Source: CAIWHR01 sp963781285 (GTDB lineage Bacteria; Pseudomonadota; Gammaproteobacteria; Burkholderiales; Casimicrobiaceae). From it: DNA of 64,000 bases. The stretch lies in the NCBI GenBank assembly GCA_963781285.1, contig CAWAFI010000008.1, forward strand, positions 310,001 to 374,000, in the 5' to 3' direction. Each line of letters starts with the position of its first letter. Position 1 is the first letter of the stretch. Shown here in pieces: positions 31,735 through 41,097 of this stretch. A program made the position numbers and the translations under genes. Below the pieces are notes generated by a model. The model was not told where the DNA came from. It worked only from the letters and a program-made list of their open reading frames with translations, and made no database searches.

Positions 31735-34671
31735 ATGACCATGCGCGCTCTCCTCTTCACCGATGTGGTGGACAGCACACGCCTGGTCGAGCGCCTCGGT
31801 GACGCCCGCGCCGCGGAGGTTTGGGCTTCGCACGACCGCCGGGCCCGCGACCTCGTGGCTCGCCACCACGGCCGCGAGATTGGACGTGCCGACGGCTTCT
31901 TCCTCTTGTTCGACGATCCGGCTGACGCGGCCCGCTACGCGCTCGCGTACCACCATGCACTTGCCGACCTTGCTCTCACTGCCCGGGTGGGCATCCATGT
32001 AGGCCCGGTCACCCTTCGCGAGAACCCGCGCGAGGACATCGCCCGGGGGGCCATGAGTACGGAGGTCGAGGGCCTCGCCACGCCGCTCACGGCACGCGTC
32101 ATGGCCCTCGCCCGCGGCGGGCAAACGCTCCTCACGGCCGCGGCCCGCCAAGCGCTTGCCGGGCAGCTCCCCGAGGGTACGAGAATCGAGAGCCACGGCC
32201 ACTACCGCCTCAAAGGGGTCGAGGAGCCGGTAGAGGTCTTCGAGCTGGGCGTGCGCGACTCCGCTCCCTTCTCGCCCCCGACGGATGTCGACAAGGCGTA
32301 CCGCGTCGTCCGCAGCGACGACTTGTGGCGCCCGCTGCGCGAGGTCCGGCACAACCTGCCGGCCGAGCGGGACGCCTTCGTCGGCCGCGGCGCCGACCTG
32401 CGCGCACTCTCACAGCGGTTCGGTGGCGGCAGCCGCATGCTCACCTTGCTCGGCCCGGGTGGCACAGGCAAGACCCGCCTGGTGCTCCGCTATGGCTTGG
32501 CCTGGCTCGGCGACTGGCCCGGCGGCGTGTACTTCTGCGATCTATCCGAGGCCGAATCGCTCGACGGAATCCACTTCGCCGTCGCCGTTGCCCTTGACGT
32601 GCGGCTCGGCGCGGGCGACCCCGGCGTGCAGCTTGGCCACGCCATCGCCGGCCGAGGCCGCTGCCTGATCATCCTCGACAACTTCGAGCAGGTCGTCGAG
32701 CACGCACCGGCGACGGTCGGCCGCTGGCTCGACCGGGCTGGCGATGCTGCGTTCGCCGTGACCAGCCGCGAGCGGCTGCAACTTCCAGGAGAGGAAGTAT
32801 TTCCCGTCGAGCCTCTGCCGCTCGACCAGGACGCAATCGAACTCTTTGTCGCTCGGGCGCGGTCGCAACGACCCGACTTCGCGCTCGACAGCGGCAACCG
32901 CGACGCGGTGGCCGAAGTCGTGCGTCTGCTCGACGGCCTGCCGCTTGCCATCGAGCTTGCGGCGGCGAGAGTGAGTGTGCTGTCGCCCGCACAGCTCGTC
33001 GAGCGCATGCGCGACCGTTTCCGTCTCCTCGCCGGTGTGAGCGGCGCTGCCCGCCGACAGGCCACCCTGAGGGCAGCGATCGACTGGTCGTGGAATCTCC
33101 TCACACCATGGGAGCAGGCGGCTCTCACGCAATGTTCGGTGTTCGAAGGCGGCTTCACGCTGAGCGCCGCCGAGGCGGTGCTCGAGCTCTCGACCTGGGC
33201 CGGCGCGCCGCCGGCGATGGACGCGGTGCAGGCGCTTGTCGACAAGAGTCTGTTGCGCCGCTGGGTACCGGCCGCGACGCAAGGCCGCTTCGCGCTGGAC
33301 GAACCGTACTTCGGGATGTACATCAGCATCCAGGAATACGCGGCCGAGAGATGCAAAGAGCACGGAGCCGCGGAGGAACGGGCGGCGCAGGAGCGGCACG
33401 GGCGGTACTTCGCGCGCTTCGGGACTAACGAGGCCCTCGAGTCGCTGTCGATCTATGGTGGAGTGAAGCGCCACCGTGCGCTGCGGCTCGAACTGGACAA
33501 CCTGGTCGCCGCTTGCCGACGGGCCATGGCAAGGGGCGACGGAGATACTGCGGTAGCCGTTTACCGCGCCGCGTGGGAAGTGCTCGCTCTGCAAGGGCCA
33601 CTCGCAGTGGGCGCCGCTCTCGGGGCACAGGTGTGTTCGCTCGGTGGAGTCTCGGATTCCCTGCGCGAGGTGGCTCGTTTAACGCACGCCGAGGCTCTGA
33701 CCCGTATCGGAGGATTCGAGGAATTGCAGGCGAGTCTCGAGCAGGCGCTGGTTCGCGTGCGCGCGCTCGGCGACCGGGCCCTGGAAGGAAGGGTTCTCGG
33801 CAAGCTTGGAACCGCGTACCTGTGGCAGGGACGGGTTGATGAGGCGAGAGCGCACTACGCGGCAGCTCTGGATATTCAGCGCGAGGTCGGCAACCGCCTC
33901 ATGGAAGGCCGGATGATCGGAAACCTCGGTATCTCGTACCATGAACAGGGTCGAACCGCGGCGGCGCGCGAGCACTACGAAGCCGCCCTCGCGATCTGGC
34001 AGGAACTCGGCAGCCTCCGTGACGAAGGGGTGACGCTGTCCAATCTGGCCGACCTGCACGTCGTGCGGGGCCAGTTTGACGAGGCGCGTGTTGCCTTCGA
34101 TCGAGCGCTTTCGATCTTTCGCGAATTGGGTGACCGCGACTCGGAGGCGATTGCCCTGCAAAGCTTTGGCGATCTGCATCTCGGGCAGGGGATGATCAAG
34201 GAAGCACTCGCGCACGACCAAGCGAGCCTCCGCCTCGCTCGGGAAATGGGCAACCGCATTATTGAAGCCAATGCCTTCATCAATCTCGGCAACGCATTTC
34301 TGGAGAACGCGGAGTTCACCGATGCGCACTCGAGTTTCGATCAAGCACTCGTCATTGTTCGCGCCGTAGCTAACCGCCGTTTGGAGGGGTACGCGCTCTC
34401 GGGTCTTGGCGATCTTTTCTTCAGGCAAGGGCGCATCGCCGAGGCCGCCCAAACGCTGTCCGAAGGAGAGAGGTTGTTACGAGAACTCGGCGACCGACCG
34501 ATGCTCGCCAAGCTTCTTTGCACCCGAGGACTCGTCGATGCGGCCGCCTCCGACCATGGCGGCGCGAGAGCCGCGCTGGCCGAGGCAGAGGCCGAAGCCG
34601 CAGAGATGGGCGTCGGGTCCAATTCCGAACTCAGCCGCAAGATCGCCAGACTCCGCGATGCACTCGCGTGA
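31735..34671 (+). CDS. Class III cyclase-like domain fused to STAND-type ATPase and TPR repeats
   Basis: A 978-residue multidomain signalling protein. Residues 1-170 are a class III cyclase domain with one metal Asp at D10 (FTDVVDSTR) and the second in GRADGFF (D53, normally GDG). Residues about 205-520 form an AAA/STAND ATPase with P-loop GPGGTGKT (240-247), CLIILDNFEQV (Walker B) and GLPLAIELAAARV. From about 640 to the end are at least eight TPR-like repeats (for example LGKLGTAYLWQGRVDEARAHY). Such cyclase-STAND-TPR proteins are known in actinobacteria and proteobacteria but their signals are mostly unknown. The Met at 31735 (or 31741) fits the domain start; an upstream frame to 31603 looks noncoding. 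Confidence 0.85.
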   Translation: MTMRALLFTDVVDSTRLVERLGDARAAEVWASHDRRARDLVARHHGREIGRADGFFLLFDDPADAARYALAYHHALADLALTARVGIHVGPVTLRENPREDIARGAMSTEVEGLATPLTARVMALARGGQTLLTAAARQALAGQLPEGTRIESHGHYRLKGVEEPVEVFELGVRDSAPFSPPTDVDKAYRVVRSDDLWRPLREVRHNLPAERDAFVGRGADLRALSQRFGGGSRMLTLLGPGGTGKTRLVLRYGLAWLGDWPGGVYFCDLSEAESLDGIHFAVAVALDVRLGAGDPGVQLGHAIAGRGRCLIILDNFEQVVEHAPATVGRWLDRAGDAAFAVTSRERLQLPGEEVFPVEPLPLDQDAIELFVARARSQRPDFALDSGNRDAVAEVVRLLDGLPLAIELAAARVSVLSPAQLVERMRDRFRLLAGVSGAARRQATLRAAIDWSWNLLTPWEQAALTQCSVFEGGFTLSAAEAVLELSTWAGAPPAMDAVQALVDKSLLRRWVPAATQGRFALDEPYFGMYISIQEYAAERCKEHGAAEERAAQERHGRYFARFGTNEALESLSIYGGVKRHRALRLELDNLVAACRRAMARGDGDTAVAVYRAAWEVLALQGPLAVGAALGAQVCSLGGVSDSLREVARLTHAEALTRIGGFEELQASLEQALVRVRALGDRALEGRVLGKLGTAYLWQGRVDEARAHYAAALDIQREVGNRLMEGRMIGNLGISYHEQGRTAAAREHYEAALAIWQELGSLRDEGVTLSNLADLHVVRGQFDEARVAFDRALSIFRELGDRDSEAIALQSFGDLHLGQGMIKEALAHDQASLRLAREMGNRIIEANAFINLGNAFLENAEFTDAHSSFDQALVIVRAVANRRLEGYALSGLGDLFFRQGRIAEAAQTLSEGERLLRELGDRPMLAKLLCTRGLVDAAASDHGGARAALAEAEAEAAEMGVGSNSELSRKIARLRDALA

Positions 34672-34695
34672 ATGAGGCAATCGGCGAGAAGGGCC

Positions 34696-34723
34696 CGACG
34701 ACGTGTTCCGGTCGTCGTATAGT
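34696..34723 (+). promoter_or_regulatory. Inverted repeat and -10 element before the HpaB-like gene
   Basis: CGACGAC (34696-34702) and GTCGTCG (34711-34717) form a perfect seven-base inverted repeat, immediately followed by TATAGT (34718-34723), a good -10 match. It could be an operator blocking that promoter, or a weak terminator of the TPR protein gene, which ends 24 bases before. Confidence 0.45.
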
Positions 34724-34759
34724 ATGCAAGATGCACCCGTTCCGATGAGGAGCGCCGCC

Positions 34760-36358
34760 ATGTTGATGTCCGCCGCCGATTACCGTGAATCGCTGCGCCG
34801 TTTGCACCCGTTGGTTTACGTCGATGGACGACGGATCGAGTCGGTGGCCGACGATCCGTTGCTCGCGCCGGGTGTCAATGGCATTGGCGTCAGCTACGAT
34901 TTCGCGTTGCGCGAGTCGACGCAGGACCTGATGCGCACCGAGGGCCTCGACTTCGACGGCCCGATCAACCGGATGCTCGCGATCCCCCGGACCAGCGCGG
35001 ACCTGCTCAACAAGCTCGAGGCGGTGCGCCTCGTCTGTCAGGAAACCGGTTGCGCGCAGCGCTATCTCGCGGGCGATGCGCTGAGCGCGATCTTCCATGG
35101 CACCACGCGCATCGACGCCGAGGAGGGCACCGAATTTCATCCGCGCTTGCGCGCGTATCTCGAGCATGTCTACGCGAACGACCTGACGCTTGGAATCGCG
35201 ATGACCGACGCCAAAGGCGATCGGTCGCTGCGGCCGGCGCAGCAGACCAACCCCGACACGTACGTCCATATCGTCGAACGCCGTGGCGACGGTATCGTCA
35301 TCTCCGGCACCAAGGCGATCGTGACGGCGGCACCCTATGCGCATGAGCTGCTCGTCATGCCCGGCCGCAACATGACCGAAGCGGACCGGGATTTCGCCGT
35401 GTGCTGCGCCGTCCCGGTCGACGCGGATGGTCTCACCATCGTCGCCCGGCCCGCGGGGCGTCCCGGAGAAGCGGCGGCGAGCTTTTCCGGCAAGTACGGC
35501 CAGTCGACCGGCGTATGCCTTTTCGATCGCGTGTTCGTGCCCTGGGATCGCGTGTTCTGCGCCGGGCAATGGCGGCATGCCGGCGAGATTCTCTACAACT
35601 ACACCGCGCAGCATCGGCACACCTGCATCGCGGCACGCGCCGGTTTCGGCGACCTCCTGATCGGCGCGGGCGCGCTCGTCACCGAGGCCAACGGTGTGGA
35701 TCTCGACCGTGCGCACGGCGTGCGCGATGCGATGGTCGATCTGATCAAGATCACCGAAGGCTTCTATGCCTGCGGCGTGGCCGCCTCCGTCTACTGCGAG
35801 CGGAGCGAATCCGGCATCGTCACGCCGGATCCGGTCTTCGCCAATATCGGCAAGCTGCTGCTCGGCACGCAGATCTACGACATGCACCGGCTCGCGCATC
35901 ACGTATCGGGCGGCATGATCGTGGCGCTGCCCGGACCGGACGAAGACCACAATCCCGCGACCGCCGGGCGGCTGTCGGAGGTGCTGACGGCGCGCTCGGA
36001 CATTCCGTACGAAAAGCGCATCGAGGTCGCGCGGCTCCTCGAGGATCTCACGGCGTCCTACCAGGCCGGGTGGTATTCGCTGATCAGTCTGCACGGCGGC
36101 GGATCGCCCGAAGCGATGAAGCTCGAGATCTATCGCAACTATCCGATCGGGAACAAGGTGGACCTGGTCGAGCGGCTGCTCGACCGCGGCGTGCTGGCCG
36201 ACGCGCAGCGCAAGATCACGCGTAACCGGCAGCCAGGCAAGTGCTGCGCCGTCGGCTGCTTCGCACCCGATACGCCGCAGATGGTCGCCCTGCCGGGGCC
36301 GTCGGCGAAACCGCCGATAGTCACCACGACGAGCCCGAAAGCGGTGGCGGCGGACTGA
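34760..36358 (+). CDS. 4-hydroxyphenylacetate 3-hydroxylase (HpaB)-family flavoprotein
   Basis: A 532-residue protein of the acyl-CoA dehydrogenase-like HpaB/4-hydroxybutyryl-CoA dehydratase superfamily. Residues about 5-270 match the HpaB N domain (ADYRESLRRLHPLVYVDGRR; NDLTLGIAMTDAKGDRS) and the rest the HpaB C domain (QHRHTCIAARAGFGDLLIGAGAL; MHRLAHHVSGGMIVALPGPD). 4-Hydroxybutyryl-CoA dehydratase needs a His-x6-Cys pair and two more cysteines for its iron-sulfur cluster. The His is here but its Cys partner is Ala, so a flavin-dependent monooxygenase role is likelier. No reductase (HpaC) gene adjoins it. GAGGAG lies before the ATG at 34760. The C-terminal 50 residues are an added Pro-rich tail with a CCAVGC cysteine cluster. 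A cysteine-hydrolase gene follows after three bases. Confidence 0.8.
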   Translation: MLMSAADYRESLRRLHPLVYVDGRRIESVADDPLLAPGVNGIGVSYDFALRESTQDLMRTEGLDFDGPINRMLAIPRTSADLLNKLEAVRLVCQETGCAQRYLAGDALSAIFHGTTRIDAEEGTEFHPRLRAYLEHVYANDLTLGIAMTDAKGDRSLRPAQQTNPDTYVHIVERRGDGIVISGTKAIVTAAPYAHELLVMPGRNMTEADRDFAVCCAVPVDADGLTIVARPAGRPGEAAASFSGKYGQSTGVCLFDRVFVPWDRVFCAGQWRHAGEILYNYTAQHRHTCIAARAGFGDLLIGAGALVTEANGVDLDRAHGVRDAMVDLIKITEGFYACGVAASVYCERSESGIVTPDPVFANIGKLLLGTQIYDMHRLAHHVSGGMIVALPGPDEDHNPATAGRLSEVLTARSDIPYEKRIEVARLLEDLTASYQAGWYSLISLHGGGSPEAMKLEIYRNYPIGNKVDLVERLLDRGVLADAQRKITRNRQPGKCCAVGCFAPDTPQMVALPGPSAKPPIVTTTSPKAVAAD

Positions 36359-36361
36359 TCC

Positions 36362-36994
36362 GTGTCTGCAACATCGTCAGCGCAGCGTCCGGCCGGCGTG
36401 GAAACACGACGCCTCGATCGCGCGCAAAGCCTGCTCCTCATCGTCGACATCCAGGAACGGCTCGCGCCGCACATCCTGAACGGCGAGCCGCTGATCGGCC
36501 GCTGCGCCGCCTTGGTCGCGGCGGCGCGGCGCTTCGGCATCCCTGCCATCGTCACCGAGCATTGTGCGGAGCAAATCGGCGAAGTCGTCGCAAGCTTGCG
36601 GAGGCAATTTGCCGCCGGCGAAATTTTCGCCAAGACGCGCTTCGGCGCCGCTGATCATCCCGAGTTCGTGGCGCGGTTGGAAGCGCACGGCCGCAACCAG
36701 ATCGTCGTCGCCGGCATGGAAGCTCACGTCTGCGTGCTGCAGACGGTGCTCGGTCTCGCCGCGCTTGGCTACGCGGTGACGCTGGCCGGCGACGCCGTGG
36801 GATCGCGCGCCGCGCGGCAGGACGACCGGCGCTTCGCGCTCGACCGCATGCGCCGCGCCGGCGCAGTGATCGCCGGCACAGAAACGGTGCTCTTCGAATG
36901 GACGCACGCCGGCGACGACGCCGCATTCCGCGACGTTCTGGCACTCGTCAAGTCGCTGCCGCCATCGGACACTGGCGACGATCCGGGATGCTAG
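36362..36994 (+). CDS. Isochorismatase-family cysteine hydrolase
   Basis: A 210-residue cysteine hydrolase of the isochorismatase/YcaC type. The catalytic triad is visible as Asp in LLLIVDIQERL, Lys in FAKTRFGA and Cys in GMEAHVCVLQT (Val-Cys is the nucleophile context). Members hydrolyse amides, isochorismate or act as nicotinamidases. The start is GTG, three bases after the stop of the HpaB-like gene, indicating co-transcription and suggesting that the two act on the same aromatic or amide compound. The cis-peptide GMEAHVC is intact. Substrate not known. Converges with a membrane protein gene three bases further on. Confidence 0.85.
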   Translation: MSATSSAQRPAGVETRRLDRAQSLLLIVDIQERLAPHILNGEPLIGRCAALVAAARRFGIPAIVTEHCAEQIGEVVASLRRQFAAGEIFAKTRFGAADHPEFVARLEAHGRNQIVVAGMEAHVCVLQTVLGLAALGYAVTLAGDAVGSRAARQDDRRFALDRMRRAGAVIAGTETVLFEWTHAGDDAAFRDVLALVKSLPPSDTGDDPGC

Positions 36995-36997
36995 GCC

Positions 36998-37822
36998 CTA
37001 ATTCCAATAATTGTAGGCGTCGTTCCGGTAGATGCTGGCGGTCGGCATGTGGGGCGAAACGCTCATGGCAAACCCCGTCGCATGACGGGCGCCGGAGAGT
37101 TGCCGGTAAATGATCTTGCCGAAGATCACAAAATTGACCGGCTTACCCTCTTTCAGCGCGATTGACGCGGCGGGACCCACGCGCTGCGTCACGAATGTTT
37201 GACCGGGCTTGACCGCGTGGGCATGACTGACGACAAGGCTGGCATCGCTGTAGTCCGGGACCGGTGGAAGTGCTTCGCCATTGCAAATTTTCATAATGAA
37301 CTCTTCGACGATCGCGGGCGCGCGCCCGACATTCCGCCACCTGAGAACGATGGTCCAATTGTTGGGAGTCTTGTAGCCATCGTCGCTACTCAAGCGGTAC
37401 CTGTCGATGAACAACCATGATCGTTCGAGCAGAATGACGACATCGGCGGACTTCGCGGCGGCATTGGCGGCATCGCGAGAAGCCTGGATCGCTCCTTTCA
37501 GGTCGGCCAATTGTTCGTTGGCGACTCTCCACAACGCTCTCGTGGCCCCGTAGATCGCGGCGGTGAAGATGGCGACGACGACCGCCGCGATCGCAATGAC
37601 AAAGTCTCTGTTCTCGCCAAGCCATAACCAGATTCCGATGGAGAGCGGGCCGGGAAGGTAGGGCCTGCATTCGCTGGCGTGTTCGGCGTAATTCGCGATG
37701 TCGTAGCACTTAGGTGCGAGAGAAAGTATGGCATCGGCCACCAGCCAGATAACGACAAGCGCCACGATGAGGATCAGTGGCTCCTTCCATACGCTGTCGG
37801 CACGCCTTGGTCGCTGCGTCAA
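36998..37822 (-). CDS. Two-span membrane protein, unknown function
   Basis: A 274-residue protein with two membrane segments (about 14-35, LILIVALVVIWLVADAIL, and 75-95, FVIAIAAVVVAIFTAAIYG) enclosing a small cysteine-bearing periplasmic loop (CYDIANYAEHASECRPY). A coiled-coil helix (LADLKGAIQASRDAANAAAKSADV) follows and then a cytosolic beta-rich domain (LERSWLFIDRY; TIVLRWRNVGRAPAIVEEFIMKI). Similar two-span proteins are widespread as hypothetical genes. Two paired copies of GTCCTACAG lie upstream at 37919 and 37940, one pair of helical turns apart. No function can be assigned. Confidence 0.7.
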   Translation of the reverse strand: MTQRPRRADSVWKEPLILIVALVVIWLVADAILSLAPKCYDIANYAEHASECRPYLPGPLSIGIWLWLGENRDFVIAIAAVVVAIFTAAIYGATRALWRVANEQLADLKGAIQASRDAANAAAKSADVVILLERSWLFIDRYRLSSDDGYKTPNNWTIVLRWRNVGRAPAIVEEFIMKICNGEALPPVPDYSDASLVVSHAHAVKPGQTFVTQRVGPAASIALKEGKPVNFVIFGKIIYRQLSGARHATGFAMSVSPHMPTASIYRNDAYNYWN

Positions 37823-38031
37823 AGATATATCCTCATTGGTTGAAGCCGATCATAGGGTCAGAGATGATTCACGCGCAACCGTTGCCGGCTTGCGAGCTGT
37901 CGGGATTCCGTCGCCGCTGTCCTACAGCGTTTAGCGCACCGTCCTACAGTGCAGCAGGATCACTGACTAACAACCGGACGGCCGAGCAGCGCAGGTCAGG
38001 CGTCCACCCTCCGCCCTGCTACTCTTGCCCT

Positions 38032-38586
38032 ATGGCCCTCAAGTCCACGATCTTCAAGGCTGATGTTTCCATTGCCGACATCGACCGCGGCTACTACCGC
38101 GACCATGCGCTGACGATCGCACAGCACCCCTCCGAAACGAACGAACGCATGATGGTCCGGCTGCTCGCGTTTGCGCTGCACGCGGACGACGCGCTCGAGT
38201 TCGGGCGCGGACTCAGCGCGGAGGATGAACCCGACTTGTGGCGACGCGATCTGACGGGCGCGGTCGAGCAATGGATCGATGTCGGGTTGCCGGACGAACG
38301 CGACGTGCGCAAGGCCTGCGGTCGCGCGCGCGAGGTCTACGTTCTCGCGTACGGCGGTCGTGCGGTGGATCTGTGGTGGCAGGGCGTGCACGAAAGGCTG
38401 GAGCGCCTGGATCGGCTGGCCGTGAGCGAAGTGCCGATCGAGGCGAGCCGGGCGCTGGCGCAACTCGCGGGTCGCTCCATGCGGCTGCAGGTCACGATCC
38501 AGGAAGCGCACATTCTTGTCGCTGACGGCTCGACCTCGGTAGCAGTCGAGCTTCGGGTGCTCAAGGCATTGACGGCCGTGCGTTGA
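38032..38586 (+). CDS. yaeQ: YaeQ-family protein
   Basis: A 184-residue YaeQ protein. Key segments are MALKSTIFKADVSIADIDRGYY, LTIAQHPSETNERMMVRLLAFAL, DEPDLWRRDLTGAVEQWIDVGLPDERDVRKACGRA and the final strand of a nuclease-like (PD-(D/E)XK-like) fold. The biological role of YaeQ is still not settled, though it has been linked to RfaH-related regulation in enterobacteria. The ATG at 38032 begins exactly at the family N-terminus; longer frames lack it. It is followed by an aldo-keto reductase gene after 36 bases. Confidence 0.92.
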   Translation: MALKSTIFKADVSIADIDRGYYRDHALTIAQHPSETNERMMVRLLAFALHADDALEFGRGLSAEDEPDLWRRDLTGAVEQWIDVGLPDERDVRKACGRAREVYVLAYGGRAVDLWWQGVHERLERLDRLAVSEVPIEASRALAQLAGRSMRLQVTIQEAHILVADGSTSVAVELRVLKALTAVR

Positions 38587-38622
38587 GTCCGCGACGATCG
38601 CGTGACCAGGGGAAGAAGAGCG

Positions 38623-39567
38623 ATGGCAATGGAAAGGCGGAAGCTCGGCAACAGCGGATTCGACGTCGCGCCGCTGGCGTTTGGCGGCAACGTGTTCGGC
38701 TGGACGGCGGACGAAGCGACGTCGTTCGCGCTGCTCGACGCCTTCGTCGACGCGGGATTCAACCTGATCGACACCGCGGACTCGTATTCGCGTTGGGTGA
38801 CGGGCCACCAGGGCGGCGAATCCGAGACGATCATCGGACGTTGGATCGCCCGGCGCGGGCGGCACGACGACGTGGTCATCGCCACCAAGGTAGGCTCCGA
38901 CATGGGGCAGGGGCACAAGGTGCTCCGCAAGGACTACATTCTGCAGGCGGCCGAAGCGTCGCTGCGCCGCCTTCAGGTCGACAGCATCGACCTCTACCAG
39001 TCGCACTGGGACGACGAGAATACGCCGCTCGAGGAAACGCTTGGCGCGTACGAGCAGCTGATCCGTCAGGGCAAGGTCAGGGCGATCGGCGCGTCGAATC
39101 TTTCGGCTGCGCGTCTTGCACAGGCGCTCGAGATCAGCGGCGCGAACGGTCTGCCGCGCTACCAGACGCTGCAACCGCAATACAACCTCTACAGTCGCGA
39201 CACGTTCGAGGGCGAGTTGCAGGCGTTATGTCTGCAAGAGAACCTCGGCGTAATCACCTATTTCTCGCTCGCCGCCGGGTTCCTCACTGGCAAGTACCGC
39301 TCGGATGCGGACTTCGGCAAGAGCGCCCGGGGGCCGGGAATGAAGAAGTATCTGAATCAACGAGGGATGGAGATCCTGGACGCGCTCGACGAAGTCGCGC
39401 GGCGCTACCGTGCGACGCCGGCGCAGGTCTCGCTCGCGTGGCTCATCGCGCGTCCCAGCGTCACGGCGGCGATCGCAAGCGCAACGAGTATCGTCCAGCT
39501 CGACGAATTGCTGAGGGCCACGACGTTGCGGCTCGACGCCGAGGCGATGCAAACGCTCGAAATCTAG
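38623..39567 (+). CDS. Aldo/keto reductase, first of two
   Basis: A 314-residue NADPH-dependent aldo/keto reductase. The active-site tetrad is Asp and Tyr in NLIDTADSYSRW, Lys in VIATKVGSD, and His in YQSHWDDE; NADP-binding residues are in ARPSVTAAIASATSIVQLDELL. It resembles the YajO/voltage-gated potassium-channel beta-like AKR group. GGGGAAGA lies nine bases before the ATG at 38623; a frame from GTG 38602 exists but is less likely. It is followed by a second, different AKR after 40 bases, so the two form an operon. Substrates are probably small aldehydes; not provable here. Confidence 0.9.
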   Translation: MAMERRKLGNSGFDVAPLAFGGNVFGWTADEATSFALLDAFVDAGFNLIDTADSYSRWVTGHQGGESETIIGRWIARRGRHDDVVIATKVGSDMGQGHKVLRKDYILQAAEASLRRLQVDSIDLYQSHWDDENTPLEETLGAYEQLIRQGKVRAIGASNLSAARLAQALEISGANGLPRYQTLQPQYNLYSRDTFEGELQALCLQENLGVITYFSLAAGFLTGKYRSDADFGKSARGPGMKKYLNQRGMEILDALDEVARRYRATPAQVSLAWLIARPSVTAAIASATSIVQLDELLRATTLRLDAEAMQTLEI

Positions 39568-39607
39568 CCTCATCGGGCCATTTTCCTTTGGACAATAGAG
39601 GTAAAGC

Positions 39608-40591
39608 ATGGAGAAGAGAAAACTCGGCGCCGGCCTTGAAGTGTCGGCGATGGGCCTTGGCTGCATGGGCATGTCCGATTTCTACGGCGGCCGCGACGAA
39701 GGCGAGGCGATTGCGACGATCCACCGGGCGCTGGAGCTCGGCATCAGCCTTCTTGATACGGCCGACATCTATGGAATCGGGCGTAACGAGGAGCTGGTGG
39801 GACGAGCGATCCGCGGACGCCGCGATCAGGTGATCATCGCCACCAAGTTCGGCAATATTCGCGGCGAGGACGGCAAGTTTCTGGGCGTCAACGGCAAGCC
39901 GGAGTATGTCCGGCAATGCTGCGAAGCGAGCCTGCGCCGTCTCGGCGTGGAGGTCATCGATCTTTACTATCAGCATCGCGTCGATCCCGACACGCCGATC
40001 GAGGACACCGTCGGCGCGATGGCGGAGCTGGTGCGCGAGGGCAAGGTGCGCTGGCTCGGCCTCTCGGAAGCCGCACCGAACACGATCCGGCGCGCACACG
40101 CGGTGCACCCGATCGCTGTGCTGCAGACGGAGTATTCGTTGTGGAGCCGCGAGCCGGAAGACGAAATCCTGCCCACCGTGCGCGCGCTCGGCATCGGCTT
40201 CGTTCCCTACAGCCCGCTTGGCCGCGGCTTTCTCACCGGCCGGATCAAGACGGTGGACGATCTCGAGCCGGACGATTACCGGCGCAACTCACCCCGTTTC
40301 CAAGGCGAGAACTTGCGGCGGAATCTGCACCTGGTCGAAGAGATCAACGCCATCGCTTCGGACAAGCGTTGTGCGCCGTCACAGCTCGCGCTGGCGTGGG
40401 TGCTGGCGCAGGGCGACGACATCGTGCCGATACCCGGGACCAAGCGCCGGAATTATCTCGAAGAGAACGTCGGCGCGCTGAAGGTCAAATTGACCGACGC
40501 GGATCTCGAGCGCATCGACCGCGTGCTGCCCGCCGGCGTCGCCTCCGGCGAACGCTACGTCCCGTTAGGGATGCGGGCGGTGAATCGATAG
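39608..40591 (+). CDS. Aldo/keto reductase, second of two (AKR13-like)
   Basis: A 327-residue aldo/keto reductase. The tetrad reads Asp and Tyr in LLDTADIYGIG, Lys in IIATKFGN and His in YYQHRVDPDTP. The opening MEKRKLGAGLEVSAMGLGCMGMSDFYG and the final IPGTKRRNYLEENV are typical of the AKR13/YakC group. Similarity to the preceding AKR is limited, so they are distinct specificities and not a recent duplication. Both share an operon directly after yaeQ. A purine-rich GAGGTAAAGC precedes the ATG. Confidence 0.9.
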   Translation: MEKRKLGAGLEVSAMGLGCMGMSDFYGGRDEGEAIATIHRALELGISLLDTADIYGIGRNEELVGRAIRGRRDQVIIATKFGNIRGEDGKFLGVNGKPEYVRQCCEASLRRLGVEVIDLYYQHRVDPDTPIEDTVGAMAELVREGKVRWLGLSEAAPNTIRRAHAVHPIAVLQTEYSLWSREPEDEILPTVRALGIGFVPYSPLGRGFLTGRIKTVDDLEPDDYRRNSPRFQGENLRRNLHLVEEINAIASDKRCAPSQLALAWVLAQGDDIVPIPGTKRRNYLEENVGALKVKLTDADLERIDRVLPAGVASGERYVPLGMRAVNR

Positions 40592-41097
40592 CTGGCGTCA
40601 CCCGCTATCATCACGGTGCAACCGGACGGCCGAGCAGCGCCTGTTGCACTTCGGCCGGACAGGCGGCTTTGGCGTGATCCAGCATCGTGGATCCGCCCGG
40701 TAGCCGCTGCTCGGGGTCGGGAGCCTGGCGTTTTTTCCGACTCGAGTGACGAGCTCGACGTCGCGCTTCATCAGCGCGAATCTCTTCACGAAACTCGGTG
40801 CCCACGCAGTCGGGTTAGCATTTCTGCTAACTCGAGAACGGCATCGGTTTCCGGCCGACGCTGACCACTGTCGCAATCCATGCGCCTGGCGGCGAGACGC
40901 ATCGCGTCGGCGGCGTGTTCCGGGAGATCGTGCCCACCCGGTCACCGAGGTGAAGGACATGGGCTGGCCGTCGATCTTCATCGAGCCGACCGGCGCGATG
41001 ATCGGGTGGGCGGCCGAAAAGGACGTAGGGTCGGCGAAACCCTATCCAGCGGCCGCGTGGCGGAATACCATGCTTGTCATACTGTTGGCGGACGAAG
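40592..41097. other. Intergenic region with possible gene remnant on the minus strand
   Basis: On the minus strand, fragments in three frames look protein-like. One is a frame reading HAADAMRLAARRMDC and ETDAVLELAEMLTRL near 40930-40810. The other, at 40613-40700, reads GSTMLDHAKAACPAEVQQ, the usual last repeat of ankyrin proteins. They are joined only through frameshifts, one at a run of six A around 40730. This is probably a decayed gene or a damaged reading; no intact gene is supported. Confidence 0.3.

Noticed and set aside
37919..37948. Two GTCCTACAG copies 21 bases apart
   Set aside because: Too short to claim as an operator alone; mentioned as possible half-sites of the GTAGGA palindromes only.
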